A stretch of 64,000 nt of DNA, taken from Mastigias papua (taxonomy: Eukaryota; Cnidaria; Scyphozoa; Rhizostomeae; Mastigiidae). Of this stretch, positions 22,342-35,124 are shown in pieces. The notes below the pieces were generated by a model, which saw nothing but the letters and a program-made list of their open reading frames with translations, did no database searches and had not been told where the DNA came from. Position 1 is the first letter of the stretch. Every line of letters starts with the position of its first letter. The translations under genes were made by a program, and so were the position numbers. The stretch is taken from the NCBI GenBank assembly GCA_964019165.1, contig OZ025283.1, forward strand, positions 813,501 to 877,500. Direction: 5' to 3'.

Positions 22342-23755
22342 ATGGTGGCCAATACATGCCATGATGTTTTTTTCACAGTACTTCAAAAACAGTAAAAAGG
22401 TCATTGTAAGTAAAATTGTAGCATGGGAAAACTTTAATTCTGAATATATTTGTAAGCAAACTTATTTACTACTTGACCATTGTTTTCTTTGACAACAAAG
22501 TATCAGAGTTGTTTTGTAGAGGAAAAATGCAGGTAAATGCGTTTAACTTTTTATCAAATGGCCTAAAAGTTCCATGTCACCAACAACAACAGCAACAACA
22601 GCAGTAATGTTTCAGGTGTGACAAATATGGCTGAAAACAAGTGGAAAGCATGGTTGCACTACAAGGAAGAAATGAAGATGAAACAAGTAGGGGATAGAAA
22701 CACAAAAGGGAGCAATGCAAGCCAGGATATCAAAGAGCTTGTTGCACAAACACTGAGCTCAGCTGTTTCTGGGAAAGCACAGAAGTACACCAGGGTTGGA
22801 CCAAGAGAATTGGTAGCTTACAACTACAATGAAATTTTGATTGAAAATAGTAAGACTGCATGCAAAGATCACTGTAATACTAGTATAGATGATGGAAAAG
22901 AAGTTGATACTCTTGCTGGAGAGCAGGGACCATCTTGCTAGATACTGAAGCATATAAAAATCTTGGATTGATTTTTGTCAGATTTATTGAAAAACAAGTG
23001 AATAATAGTGCTGATATTCAATCATTCCCCATGATTCCAACCTTTAGGAAACAAGAATGTGGTCATGATGTCAGAAGTGAAGATTTTGATCTCCCACTCT
23101 GTGCCTACTGCTCTGCCACAAAGTCCCTGTGAATCAAGTATCAAGGTCAGTCATAACAGCATATAACAAGTTTCTTGGAACATCGAAACTGTGCACCTGT
23201 CTTATTTTATGATGCAGAGCTCTGTATCCAAGATCCCTCCCAGGGCCATTTAACTCTTTCCGCACTGCATCTTTTACCTGTTTCATACTGACAGTGTGGC
23301 CCTTTTCATGCTGTTACAATGGGCCAAGCAACGGCATAATGTGCACAAACTCCATGTATATTGAGGGTAGTCCCTCATTACATAATAAAGACTGTCTTGC
23401 CGATTTATACCTTGCCTGCTGTAAACTACAAGATCCAGTCTAAGGTCTCCATTGTCTTTCCAATCATCTCCCAAAATAGCCAACCATTAGTAAGTTTCCT
23501 TGTATTGTTATCAGTTTTGCTGTTGCTGACATGGCATGTTTAGGCCATTAAAAGAAGTTAAACGCATTTATCTTTTTTTCTTGGCAAAACAGTGTGATAA
23601 CGTTTTTAGAAGAAAAAAATTTGTAAATGGCATACATTTTTTTTAAAAATATATTCAGAATAATTTTTGTCCATATTTGATTTTTAATTACAATGAATCT
23701 TTTTTATGTTTTGACTTACTGTGAAAAAAACGTCGTGCCAAGTATCGGCCACCAT
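22342..23755. mobile_element. 1,414-bp non-autonomous DNA transposon with 8-bp target duplication
   Basis: The left end ATGGTGGCCAATACATGCCA and the reverse complement of the right end ATGGTGGCCGATACTTGGCA match. The similarity continues about 35 more bases through TTTTTTTCACAGTA. The 8-bp duplication and position inside copia make the boundaries certain. Without the insert the copia integrase frame runs straight through. An open frame at 22,618-22,941 (107 residues, charged, starting MTNMAENKWKAWLHYKEEMK) is the only coding candidate and is unrecognised. Eight-base duplications fit hAT or P-type transposases. The ends do not show the usual hAT CAG start, so the superfamily is open. Confidence 0.88.
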
Positions 23756-24189
23756 ACTGGTGTGACCTTTTCTTTGGAAAAGACTGACAAGTCTGCTTTC
23801 CAAAGGTACACGATTCACAATCTTTCGTAGCCTGATCTTTTGTCATCACATTCATATCAATAATCATGGATTTTCTGTGTAACAACTTCAGGTTGTCATA
23901 CCCAGGATGGCCATAGCACTTATGCCATACAATCATATATTTAACTTTCTATTTCCATCCTGGACTTTTACCATAAAGAATGGTGTTATCAGCACTTCTG
24001 ACTTGCATAGGCTTTTTGAAGGTGACATAATCATCCATTCCCTTCTTGCCATGCGTGATGTTATGTGAAACACCCAAATGAAACCACCAATGCTATTATC
24101 AGGTGAAATATGTATTTACTATTATATTGTGTCGCAACTCCAGCAACTAAGTAAAAGCCAGAGCTGGTGTGTATGAACTGCACATTTCA

Positions 24190-24940
24190 CTGTTTGTCTT
24201 GATTTCAGCAATGGCTTCCAGTTCCAAATCTCAGTGTAGTCACAGGCCTATCGAGTGCTTCGGCTCTGAAGCAAGGTCTGATTTGGTAACTATTCAGAAG
24301 GTATCCAACAGAAAGGAAAAAGCTGATAAAATGTGTATGATATTGAAATAAAAGAAAGTAACTCAGCATCTACGCATATAAAGGTGCATTTTGTTGGATA
24401 TGAAGAGACATGTGATGAATGGAAAGCCATTGCTGAAGACAAAGAATGTCTGAAAGCAAACTATGAAAGTCTACCTGTGCAACATGAGTCCACACTAGCT
24501 GAGTGATGCAACAAAGTCTGTACATCATTGTGTCTTCATAGTAAAAGACAACTTGGGTCTAGAAGGAGAAATGATCCAGAAGGCAAAATAGAGATGATTG
24601 TCAATCCAGATATTTATGACAATGTTTTCTCCACCATTTGGTACCCCTGATGACGGTACCAGAGTGAGCAAACACAAATGTTTACAAAATGAAGAGCTGG
24701 GTAGTTTACTTGACAGGAGATGGAATGTTATAGTTTTGGTCATGTCATTGTTTCATCATTGGAAATCATTTTTGGGGATTTTGGTTATGTTGACAGACCT
24801 GTCCATTTTTGGATTCAGAGGAGGCCTCCACTCAATGACTTTATACCAGTTGGTGATAGATTTCTCCTATAAAAATATGGGCAAGACCTTTTGTTTGTTT
24901 TTAGCTTTGTAAGGGGAACTGGAAATGCTGCCAAATACAA
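24190..24940 (+). pseudogene. Decayed repeat-borne protein with barrel-like motif
   Basis: In one plus-strand frame near 24,350-24,505 the sequence reads HIKVHFVGYEETCDEWKAIA, which looks like a small chromo/MBT-type barrel as found in several repeat-borne proteins. It is followed by a longer degraded region (VNPDIYDNVFSTIW near 24,600; FIPVGDRFLL near 24,840-24,870) in shifting frames with stops. The family is not recognised. It may be the partner or neighbour of the decayed minus-strand protein that starts just beyond it. Confidence 0.3.
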
Positions 24941-24989
24941 GGAACTACTTTTGCAGCAGTATTTTGATTTTTCATCATAAACGAGGACA

Positions 24990-27300
24990 TAGAAATTTTT
25001 CAATTGCATACAGAGGATAGTTAAGAAGCTTTATGGAAACAGAACATACATTGCATGAACAAAGTAAGGAATGAAAATCTGTTTGTGTGGTCAGATGGAA
25101 CTTCAGTTTATAGGATCTGTTAACAGCCTTTCCTCCATTTTCCATCAACCTTGAATGATGTTTAAGGCAAATAGCTACCCCACATGCTGTGCGTTTGTTG
25201 GTGAACATCATAATATAATGCCCCATCTCTTCCACAGCTTCTGCAGCAGTAACTTCCTGTAACCCTTTACACTGCTTTTGCCTCAAAAAACTATATTCTG
25301 TGTTTCTTCAGACACAGTTGATGAAGGGTCTCCTGGTTTCTGTGACTTGTGGACCTAAAATAGGTCTTAGGGGCCTGGTACTTGTACTTTTCAAGGCCTT
25401 GTTGGTTGACAGATTCAATAGTTCCATAGAGCCTTAAAAACTGTGGAACATGACAGTAGAGAGCATGCATATAGGGTGTGACATTGGTGGTCTGATAAAT
25501 GCTTAACAAATCTTGAATCCATGTGGAAACAGATTGAGAAAATGCGCCTATTTCCTCATGTTCATGAAATGTTTGTCACATATTAGTATAGAGGAGGAGG
25601 AATTTCTTCCAAACACATTGAAGTGTCTCAGCATAGGATGGGAAGTACTTCTTTTATGTCAATGTTTTCACTTACTAGCATTTTCTCAGGCCCTGTTAGG
25701 CTTCTGTATTGTACCTTGCTTGTATCCCACTTAATTGACCAAGTAAATGGGATGTTCAAGGAAGTAAGAAAATGCATGTGTCAATAGCATTTGCCTTTCT
25801 CAACTCTGTGATGAGATTTTCATTCAGTACATCACAGATCCTGAGAAATAGATGTAAAGTGTCTATTATGACACGGTCCATCTTTATGCAGGTAAACAGT
25901 GGTTCATTTTGACAAGTAGTCTTCCTACCTTTTGAATCTGTCTCTGTTGATTCAATTGGTCTTGAACCATTTGATGGCACATCGTTGATTGGCCACAAGT
26001 TTGAGGTGTCATGTCTTAAGGACTTGGGCAGATGCACCACATATAAGCAAAGTTCTGGTTGCCTGGACCAATTCCACACTGTTGCTAAAAACTTCCAGTC
26101 ACCTCCACGAAAGAAGTCCAAATTCAAGGTGCTATCTGCAACTATTATATATGATAGACTCGCAACATCCAGTATCATATCTTCGAGGAACTCTCTTATA
26201 CCTCTATAATCATCCTTTGTCTGTACTATTGCCAGAATATAGTTTCCATTCTCAGTTCCAGCACACTTCCCCTCATTGATGATTGAGTAGGTAAAAGTGA
26301 ACAATGCAACCTTTTGCCTATTCTTGTTCCATCTCCACTGTATTATATCTGAACAGTCCCATTTGGCTCAATCTTATTTTCTGCTAGTTGTCTTTTGGCT
26401 TGATCTTTGAGGCTATCCTCAATCGTCACTTGAACACCAACTGACTTGCAAGGTGTGAAGGAAATCTGCCACTGTTTATCTAAGGAATCAATCCATTTTT
26501 TCAAGCTATATGCAGATGGTAGGCCTCCAGAAATTATTGAAGGCTCCTGCAAAGCTGTATTTGATATTTTAAGTTTATCCTTTTCATAGAGTAACATGTT
26601 AATTTCATCCAACTGATCACTATTTTCATTATCATCTTTATCTTGACCCAAGAAGTTATGGTTGAATTCCTCTTCATCAATTGAAGAAAAAGAATCAAAT
26701 ACTTCCCTATTGGGTCATTAAATATCATTTGATATGGCACTAGGTCAAATACGCCAAGAAAATTTAAGGCTGATTGGTATTCTTCCTTTATCTACTTTTT
26801 ACGTCTATATTTGCTTCTCTCTGAGTATTCACTATAACCTTTCCTTTCAAGCCTTTTTCTCTCTCTTGTTTGCCTTATTTGCTGTCTAACAATGCTTTTG
26901 AATCTTTTCTTCCAAAAGCCTGCAGATGCTTTTGCCTTGTCTAGGTCATCTTGCAGCTTTTCCATTACATCACAAGACACTTTTAGCTCTTGCTCAAGGC
27001 TTTGCTTTTCCACAGCTAACTCTTCATTCCTTTTTAATAGCTTTAACTTGTCTATTTCGTGTACATATGTTTTCAATTTATAAGGTCTTGAGGCCCTAAG
27101 CCTGTCCAAGAAGCCTCCATACTGTAACCCTCCAGATTTCTTTTGTTGTACCCCTATGGATAACAGCTGATGTATTGTCTTTCTTATACAACTTACTATC
27201 CTTTCAGTAGCATAAACATATACTTTAGCTTCTTTGAACATTTCTTGCACACTTTCAACTATTGTTGCATAATCACTATTGTTTTATTGTCTCTAAGATC
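24990..27300 (-). pseudogene. Decayed large repeat-borne protein (unclassified, coiled-coil plus transposase-like core)
   Basis: Read on the minus strand. 27,250-26,792 gives a 152-residue piece with a Leu/Lys/Glu coiled coil and a basic tail. 26,651-26,343 gives a linker (SAYSLKKWIDSLDKQW). 26,304-25,756 gives the core, with FTFTYSIINEG, FFRGGDWKFLATVW and IDTLHLFLRICDVL. 25,509-25,291 gives the C-terminal block IYQTTNVTPYMHALYCHVPQ followed by NQQGLEKY. The segments lie in different frames, so the copy is broken. I recall this block order from high-copy uncharacterised proteins in basal animals. The spaced Asp residues suggest an RNase-H-like transposase, but that is inference. Confidence 0.5.
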
Positions 27301-27309
27301 ATGGTTACT

Positions 27310-27780
27310 ACATTTGACAATAGGCAAAAATCTATGAAAACACACAAAACTTTTGCCGAAATTTTCAGACAACTCAGGCTCAAACTCTGCTATTACAGGT
27401 AGTTTATTATTGACACTTGACTTGCAGAACAGGTTGCTACCATTTAAGTTACATTTCCAGATGACTTGTGTTTTGAGATTACTGCCTGTTGTTACTCAGA
27501 CTACTTGTATTTTGTATGGTGTATTTTTAGTTGGCATCTGTGAGAGATATTTTTGTCTTTTTACAGTTGAATGCTACAGTTTTTAATAATCTACACATGC
27601 ATCTTCACTTTATCTTGTGACATCATTTGCTAGTTTGTAGAGAGGGTGATTTTCTACCCAGCCATGCAGTTGCAAGGGGCACATGAGATTGAACCATCTT
27701 TTGAGGCTGCTTTTGAGGCTTTTCATTGAATCATTGGGAGTGCATACCTTTAGCGGATAAAACAGTTATCACACCAACTG
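27310..27780. other. Unassigned sequence
   Basis: One 77-codon plus-strand frame (27,353-27,586) without recognisable motif. Nothing else is supported. Confidence 0.35.
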
Positions 27781-27789
27781 TTTAAAAAT

Positions 27790-28225
27790 GGCCTGTTTGA
27801 ACCCAACCAGACTGGTATTGGTTGTAAGCTTCGAGGCTTTTCCTTGCTTTCATGGCTTTTTCACATCAACCTTATCTAGCCCATTCCCTACCTATCTTCA
27901 AAGATCTAAAGTTACTTAGAATTGTTGATATATTCAAATTAAGATTGTTAGCCTTTGTTTATGAATCAGTTAATATGGTCACACCAGACTGTTTCCACAG
28001 TTTTTTCTCTTTACATTCAACAGTTCATTGTCATAATACAAGGCAATCTTCTTGTGGTGATCTGTTTCTGGCTAATATAAACACGTCACAATATAGCATG
28101 AACTCAATTCAATACTTAGGGGCAAAAGTATGGAATGGATTACCTATTACAATAAGAACTTCTCCGTCAAAATTTATATTCAAAAAGTCTTTAAAACTTC
28201 ATTTCTTAAATGCAATGTAAGTGGA
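27790..28225 (+). pseudogene. LINE 3'-terminal coding fragment
   Basis: The 122-residue frame at 27,852-28,220 matches the C-terminal tail typical of CR1/L2/RTE-like reverse transcriptase proteins: IFKLRLLAFVYESVN, CHNTRQSS, then SIQYLGAKVWNGLPITIR and SPSKFIFKKSLKLHFL. Only the end of the protein is present, as expected of a 5'-truncated insertion. I could not define its target duplication or poly(A) end. Confidence 0.65.
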
Positions 28226-28833
28226 ATGGAACTAGTATTACGACTTTGTTTACTTGATGATGATGACCATTCCTCCAATGGCTCTCTACAATCCACTTCT
28301 AACTCTTCTGTTGCCTTATGAATATTCTGATGTTCAATATTTACAAGTAAATTACTAGATCTTGTAAATGTACCTAACTGGGGCAACCAGTTGCTGATGG
28401 ATGGCTTAACCTCTATTTCCACAGGTGTAGTCTGAGTAAGTCCCATAATACTCATATTGATTTTGACTTTATTCCAAAACTCATCACAGTCCAGATAGTC
28501 AGCTGTATTGTTGTCACTATCGGATATATTTTTTCAATCATGTGGCACTTGAATACAACTTTTCTATTAAAGTCAGCAATCAGCATGGGGGTGGAGGCTG
28601 CAACTAACACACTTTAACTCGTAATGTTGTTCAGTTAGGGCAATGAAATGTATGCATTGAAAACTGTGTGTTGCTTGAGCTTTATGTGTAACTATTCTTG
28701 TAGCATATTGCATACAGTTCCCACAGCAACATGGTTCTTAACATTTTCTCTTATGAATAAGCACATATCTTGTCACATGAGGACCTTACCATCAACAGTA
28801 TCCACCCGATCAGTACAGTCTTGGTATCTGTAA
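28226..28833. other. Unassigned sequence
   Basis: Holds a minus-strand frame of 91 codons (28,455-28,180) with a Ser/Glu-rich stretch but no known motif. It ends where the tandem array begins. Confidence 0.35.
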
Positions 28834-29150
28834 CATTCTTTTCTGTTATCTCTCTGTCTTACCAGCTCGGTATTGCCGAGTGGTTTACTGGTGACATAGT
28901 TGTTGAGGCTGTCCATGTATTTAATGATTTGTTGTCCTCTGCTTCTCCATCCTTCAACTTTCCCACAAAGCATGTCTGTCTCGATCCCATTCTTCCTGGA
29001 GATGTGTCCCAAAATTTCATTAGTCTCTCTCTTATGAGTCTTATCAGTGATTTTTCGTACATTGCCATTTCCATAATGTCTGTGTTAGATTTTTCTATGT
29101 CCATGATATTCTGTATAAGTAATGAAAACGCTTCCACAGGAGGCATAGTG
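28834..29150 (-). pseudogene. LINE 3' coding end in array copy 1
   Basis: Minus-strand frames read GHISRKNG, then DMLCGKVEGWRSRGQQ and YMDSLNNYV, a C-terminal pattern (GK-x-EG-x-R-x-RG) of several LINE clades. In this copy the usual end of the protein is replaced after NRKE by unrelated sequence at the array border. Confidence 0.6.
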
Positions 29151-30375
29151 TACAGTGATGATGCTCGTAGCTTAGGTTACAGTTCCTACCACCAATGGAA
29201 TGATGCAAGTCAATAAATCTACCAAACCTGCTTCATTTAGACCCTAGAGGAATGTTGGAGGCATTATGTGCATAGGGATGACAAGGTGTGCACCTATCTG
29301 CATTTTCTTCTGGACATAGTTCCTTGTCAGTTTACTTTGACTTATTATGGCTTGCATTGTCCCTTGTGCTTGCGTGGGTTGCAATTCCTATTGGTCTACT
29401 TGCCTCTCCCTGCACGAGGTTGTCAGATTCACAGATAGTCTCTGCACATTGTAACATAGAGATGCCAAGTTTTTGATTTGAGAACCATTGACAAATTGCC
29501 AAATGTAGGACATAAGTCTAGCTCGATACATATCTCAAATACTCGAAACACTGGACACCATGGTCATGCACTCCTGTCAGGGAGACACAGGCAGCTTCCC
29601 AAGATGCAGCCATTCACATTGACATTATTGCAGAAATACCGCATATATGTGAGCAAACCTGAAGACGATAATTCCTCCAACACTCTCTGACACATGAATG
29701 AAAGAGGTCATTCTTTTTGCAAAATGGCACATGGAGTATTCCGTTGTTTGCGATGCTCACTTGCAAAAATGTCACATATCAACTGGTTAAATCTTGAATT
29801 ACACTTTGGGGCATTGGCCAGTCTTTGGAATCACCATAGAACAATTCGTTTTGCGGCGTGTACTATACACCCATTGCAAAATGGCACCCAGATATAATGT
29901 GTGTGCCAACCATGGTGCTTCCCAGGTAGGTCTTTCCATTCCACTTACCTACATTCATCGCAAATGTGAAAGATCAATTAGTTCTGTGTTATTGTTGGCC
30001 TCTTCCATAATTTACAAAAGAAACTGATTTGTTTGGTAAAGGACTAAAAACTCCATGGCTCTATATATACAAACATATCACCACCTATTGGAGCGACAAT
30101 CAATTTGGATGTTTTGCCTATTGGATACAACTATGCATCGCATTTGCACAGTCCTGCTGTTTGCATTATCATCTAATACTGATATATGACCATAATTGCC
30201 ATCTTGCAATGGCACAACAGATGATGCACTTACCTAGATCACTTGCTTATTTGGTTCTGTGCACTTCTTCATACTTGTTTTACTTTTCAACAGTTTGTAA
30301 CAGTTCTCTTGCTCTACTTCGCAACTTCTAGCATCAATCAGACTTGTTCAACCTGGTTAGCATGCATTATTTACT

Positions 30376-32018
30376 CAGTGGCGGATCCAGACCGAGTTCC
30401 CTGCTGCCCAGAACTCAGTCAGATTTTGCAAAATAAAATGATATTTCATTACATTCAAGTCAAAGTTATCTAGATTAAGTATGGGTTACAATGAAGTCTC
30501 CAAAAAGTTAGATGATTTAATTCAATGACAGTGAAAAACACTATTGTTTCTCTCTCCCGGTTCTCTCGCCTACACTTTGAAAAATATTATTAGCTATGCG
30601 GAGCACTGTCATGATTTGTATCTGCGGTGGACAATCCTTGGGAACTCACAGAACTCGGAAATAAAATCCTTGGGCATTGGAAATGATCAGAATTAGACAA
30701 TAGATTTTCGATTTGGAACTCGGATGGAACCTAGTCAGACACAATGGTGGAACTCGGAAATGAAATGTATCAGAAACAATAAGTCAGTAGGTAAGAATTC
30801 GTTGATTGGTCTACGATCGTTTGGAAGTCATCTTTGTTTAGGCACATCCTGTTTCAATTCACTATTGAATGTCAATATGGCGACCTTTAGTGCACGTTTA
30901 CCAACTGTATCTGCTTCCATCAAGAATCATAGACAGGGTTACCTGATGGGTTTCATGGAAACGAAGAAATAACATTAGGAAAGTTTGGTTATTTCAAAGA
31001 CAGGCTGGGCTTTTGGGCTTGCCATTGAGCCATCGAGATCGAGATGTCATGGAGAGCTTTGCTAAGGACCAGTCTGCAGAGTTGAGTATGGCCTTTATCG
31101 ATGAGATTTCGAGTGTGCATGAGCAAAAGGCCAGACGTCTGAGTGTCCACCTAGTCTCTGGAGTGTATTTGGATCCACATTACTTTTAGGCCTATCAATT
31201 AAAGCTGGTGTTTTATCTTTTATCTGTTGTTTGCTCACACTGAGAACTTCTGCTGCATCGAACAGCATGCCCTTATGAACAATTTTTACTTTATTATTAT
31301 CATTATGGTGATTGGAAAAGTTTCAAATGAAGGAATTTTTCCAAGCACTGGCACCTGTCAATACCCTGTCACGCCCGTTTCTGGGACCATATATACTCAT
31401 GCCATCAACATAATCCTCCAGACTTGGAGACTTATCAAAGGATGTATTACAGAATAGATAACCATTTTAGAAAAAGTATATCTATAGGAGAGAGGTTATA
31501 TAGCCACCAGTTGGCAAACAATTTTCATTCTCCTATAGAACAGTACAGATCATCTAGGGAAACCTGTATCTAAAGTAAACTGTGCCACCACATGAATGAT
31601 TGCCTGCAAAATGGAAAACAATAATTTTCCAGAAATCTGTATGATTTCCACAGTTGTGATATAATAATTTCTGCTTCATTATCTATTCTATGTATATATT
31701 TAGTATTTCAATTGATTTCCAAGTGCTTTTAAGGCCTTAACTTTGACTGTTTATGCAATTTTGTATTTGTTCAAAACCCTGTAGCAATAAATGGGTAGCA
31801 CCCCATAATACCTCTACTTTGAGAAAACAGTGCACATCTTAGCATTATGGGGACAGGAAGCCATCAGGTTTCTCCTCACTGTTTATCAGCAATTTTGACT
31901 AAATGGGCGGTTGCTTGCTGTATAAAAGGGCGTGGTCTTAAAATTTTCCTAGCACACTTTGACCCCACCCCTCCAAGTATTTGGAACTCAGTCAGATTTT
32001 AGGCTGGATCCGCCCCTG
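30376..32018. mobile_element. 1,643-bp hAT-like non-autonomous transposon
   Basis: The left end CAGTGGCGGATCCAGACC and the reverse complement of the right end CAGGGGCGGATCCAGCC are a hAT-style inverted repeat. ATTTACT flanks both sides (30,369-30,375; 32,019-32,025), with the eighth base T on the right only. The uninterrupted site is present in array copy 2 at about 34,339-34,346, which proves the boundaries. Inside, near 31,015-31,190, one frame reads GLPLSHRDRDVMESFAKDQS, possibly a trace of a transposase-linked gene. No intact gene is present. Confidence 0.87.
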
Positions 32019-32803
32019 ATTTACTTAAAGTAAATGTCTGCATTCACGGTCCATCATCTTTGCTCTACTAGCTAGTTGCATTTCTAATTTGCACTTGAGA
32101 TCTGCACAATCATTCATGTGGATGTACTGTAGTTTATAACTTCTTGCACATGACCTGCGTAGCCAATGCCACCCATTTGAATTTTGTGCACCATGTAAAG
32201 ACCCCTCTCTTGATCACAGCAAACTGCTGTTGTGCTAATACTGTTATGTGCAGTGACAGAGTGTTGCTTTAAATTCTGTTATAGCATTAATTTCCAACAT
32301 ATATGATAAGACACAAGGAAACTGGCAGTTCTCTTTATTTCAGGGTCAGAGTTAAGAGGTTTGCTGTCATTTGCTTTAGTGAAATCAGTAAGCGAATAAC
32401 CTCATTGGTTTGCCTTCAAGCTCTGGTTCCTTTACTACTCGATCATTCACATTGTGAGATGCTGCTTCCATAGCAGGTAATTCCTCATTGCTAGCTAATT
32501 TGGGATTAGTAGCTGCTTTTGGGAACCATTTTGCTGCTTTTACCCTACATTTATCAGTTGTAATGTGCTTTATGATAGAGCTCTTATACACCACAGTCTA
32601 TTACATAAAGGACAATGGTAGTGGTACCTAGATCTGGTGTAGGAGAAGTAGTATGTCCTTGTTTACAGGGTACTATCTGATAGTCATCATAGGCAAAGGT
32701 TCTGCTAGGGTTCACATGAGTTTGCTGAATGTGCCAGTTGATACAGTGTCTTCTTTTTCATCAGCTGTCAGGTTGGGAGCAGACATTTATGATCATGGCA
32801 TGC
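32019..32803. other. Right part of array copy 1 after the insertion
   Basis: Matches 34,340-35,124 base for base apart from scattered changes. It includes a minus-strand 69-codon frame (32,594-32,385) found again at 34,914-34,705. That frame differs by one residue, so it may be coding or simply duplicated DNA. Its function is unknown. Confidence 0.6.
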
Positions 32804-33110
32804 CATTCTTTTCTGTTATCCATCTGTCTAATCAGCTCAGTACTGCTGAGTGGTTTACTGGTGACATAGTTGTTGAGGCTGTCCATGTATTTCATTTGTT
32901 GTTGTCCTCTACCTCTCCATCCTTCAACTTTCCCACACAGCATTTCTTTCTTGATCCCATTCTTCTTGGAGATATGTCCCTAAATTTCATCTGTCTCTCT
33001 CTATGAGTCTTATCAGTGATCTTTTGTACATTGACATTTTCATAACATTTGTGTTAGATTTTTACTCTGTCCATGATATTCGGTATAAGTACTGAAAACA
33101 CTTCTACAGG
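32761..33110 (-). pseudogene. LINE 3' coding end in array copy 2
   Basis: The minus-strand frame 32,943-32,761 reads MLCGKVEGWRGRGQQ, YMDSLNNYVTS and NRKEWHAMIINVCSQPDS, then a stop. This is the complete C terminus of a LINE protein. Upstream sequence to about 33,110 is related to copy 1 but has stops. Confidence 0.6.
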
Positions 33111-35124
33111 AGGCATATTGTACAGTGATGATGCTCGTAGCTTAGGTTACAGTTCCTACCACCACTGGAATGATGCAAGTCAATAAATCTACCAAACCTG
33201 CTTCATTTAGACCCTAGAGGAATGTTGGAGGCATTATGTGCATAGGGATGACAAGGTGTGCACCTATCTGCATTTTCTTCTGGAAGTAGTTCCTTGTCAG
33301 TTTACTTTGACTTATTATGGCTTGCATTGTCCCTTGTGCTTGCATGGGTTGCCATTCCTATTGGTCTACTTGCCTCTCCCTGCACGAGGTTGTCAGATTC
33401 ACAGACAGTCTCTGCACATTGTAACATAGAGATGCCAAGTTTTTGATTTGAGAACCATTGACAAATTGCCAAATGTAGGACATAAGTCTAGCTCGATACA
33501 TATCTCAAATACTCGAAACACTGGACACCATGGTCATGCACTCCTGTCAGGGAGACACAGGCAGCATCCCAAGATGCAGCCATTCACATTGACATTATTG
33601 CAGAAATACCGCATATATGTGAGCAAACCTGAAGACGAGAAGTCCTCCAACACTCTCTGACACATGAATGAAAGAGGTCATTCGATTTGCAAAATGGCAC
33701 ATGGAGTATTCCGTTGCTTGCGATGCTCACTTGCAAAAATGTCACATATCAACTGGTTAAATCTTGAATTACACTTTGGGGCATTGGCCAGCCTTTGGAA
33801 TCACCATAGAACAATTTGTTTTGCGGCGTGTACTATACACCCATTGCAAAATGGCACCCAGATATAATGTGTGTGCCAACCATGGTGCTTCCCAGGTAGG
33901 TCTTTCCATTCCACTTACCTACATTCATCGCAAATGTGAAAGATCAATTAGTTCTGTGTTATTGTTGGCCTCTTCCATAATTTACAAAAGAAACTGATTT
34001 GTTTGGAAAAGGGCTAAACACCCCATGGCTCTATATATACAAACATATCGCCACCTATTGGAGCGACAATCAATTTGGCTGTTTTGCCTATTGGATACAA
34101 CTATGCATCGCATTTGCACAGTCCTGCTGTTTGCATTATCATCTAATACTGACATATGACCATACTTGCCATCTTGCAATGGCACAACAGATGATGCACT
34201 TACCTAGATCGCTTGCTTATTTGGTTCTGTGCACTTCTTCATACTTGTTTTACTTTTCAAAAGGTTGTAACAGTTCTCTTGCTCTACTTTGCACCTTCTA
34301 GCATCAATCAGACTTGTTCAACCTGGTTAGCATGCATTATTTACTTAAAGTAAATGTCTGCATTCACGGTCCATCATCTTTGCTCTACTAGCTAGTTGCA
34401 TTTCTAATTTGCACTTGAGATCTGCACAATCATTCATGTGGATGTACTGTAGTTTATAACTTCTTGCACATGACCTGCGTATCCAATGCCACCCATTTGA
34501 ATTTTGTGCACCATGTAAAGACCCCTCTCTTGATCACAGCAAACTGCTGTTGTGCTAATACTGTTATGTGCAGTGACAGAGTGTTGCTTTACATTCTGTT
34601 ATGGCATTAATTTCCAACATATATGATAAGACACAAGGAAACTGGCAGTTCTCTTTATTTTAGGGTCAGAGTTAAGAGGTTTGCTGTCATATGCTTTAGT
34701 GAAATCAGTAAGCGAATAACCTCATTGGTTTGCCTTCAAGCTCTGGTTCCTTTACTACTCGATCATTCACATTGTGAGATGCTGCTTCCATAGCAGGTAA
34801 GTCCTCATTGCTAGCTAATTTGGGATTAGTAGCTGCTTTTGGGAACCATTTTGCTGCTTTTACCCTACATTTATCAGTTGTAATGTGCTTTATGATAGAG
34901 CTCTTATACACCACAGTCTATTACATAAAGGACAATGGTAGTGGTACCTAGATCTGGTGTAGGGAGAAGTAGTATGTCCTTGTTTACAGGGTACTATCTG
35001 ATAGTCATCATAGGCAAAGGTTCTGCTAGGGTTCACATGAGTTTGCTGAATGTGCCAATTGATACAGTATCTTCTGTTTCATCAGGTGTCAGGTTGGGAG
35101 CAGACATTTATGATCATGGCATGC
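32804..35124. repeat. 2.32-kb tandem array, copy 2
   Basis: Offset of 2,321 bases to copy 3 and 3,970 to copy 1. Uninterrupted. It contains the empty target site of the insertion in copy 1. Confidence 0.9.

Larger units (their letters stand above)
21580..24105 (-). mobile_element. Ty1/copia retrotransposon fragment, split by a DNA transposon
   Basis: On the minus strand from 24,105 the sequence reads a protease-like HNITHGKKGMDDYVTFKKPM segment. The gag-pre-integrase zinc region (WHKCYGHPGYDNLKLL, CESCTFGK, 23,930-23,800) follows. After a 1.4-kb interruption comes the integrase core GDSRYFVTFIDHLSTYT with RLRSDSGSEYTS (22,268-22,080), which holds two catalytic Asp blocks. Last is the post-integrase PETEQMSISCHVIFLETSV (21,850-21,790). 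Reverse transcriptase, RNase H and both LTRs are missing. Stops and shifts lie between blocks. Confidence 0.8.
28834..32803. repeat. 2.32-kb tandem array, copy 1 (with insertion)
   Basis: From CATTCTTTTCTGTTATC at 28,834 this copy aligns with copy 2 at a constant offset of 3,970 bases up to the insertion at 30,376. It resumes after 32,018. Subtracting the 1,643-bp insert and its target duplication leaves a unit of about 2,320 bases, equal to the spacing of copies 2 and 3. The left edge lies inside a LINE 3' end. Confidence 0.9.

Noticed and set aside
32385..32594. Conserved 69-codon frame repeated at 34,705-34,914 as a real gene
   Set aside because: It is preserved only because the whole 2.32-kb unit is recently duplicated; no independent evidence for coding.
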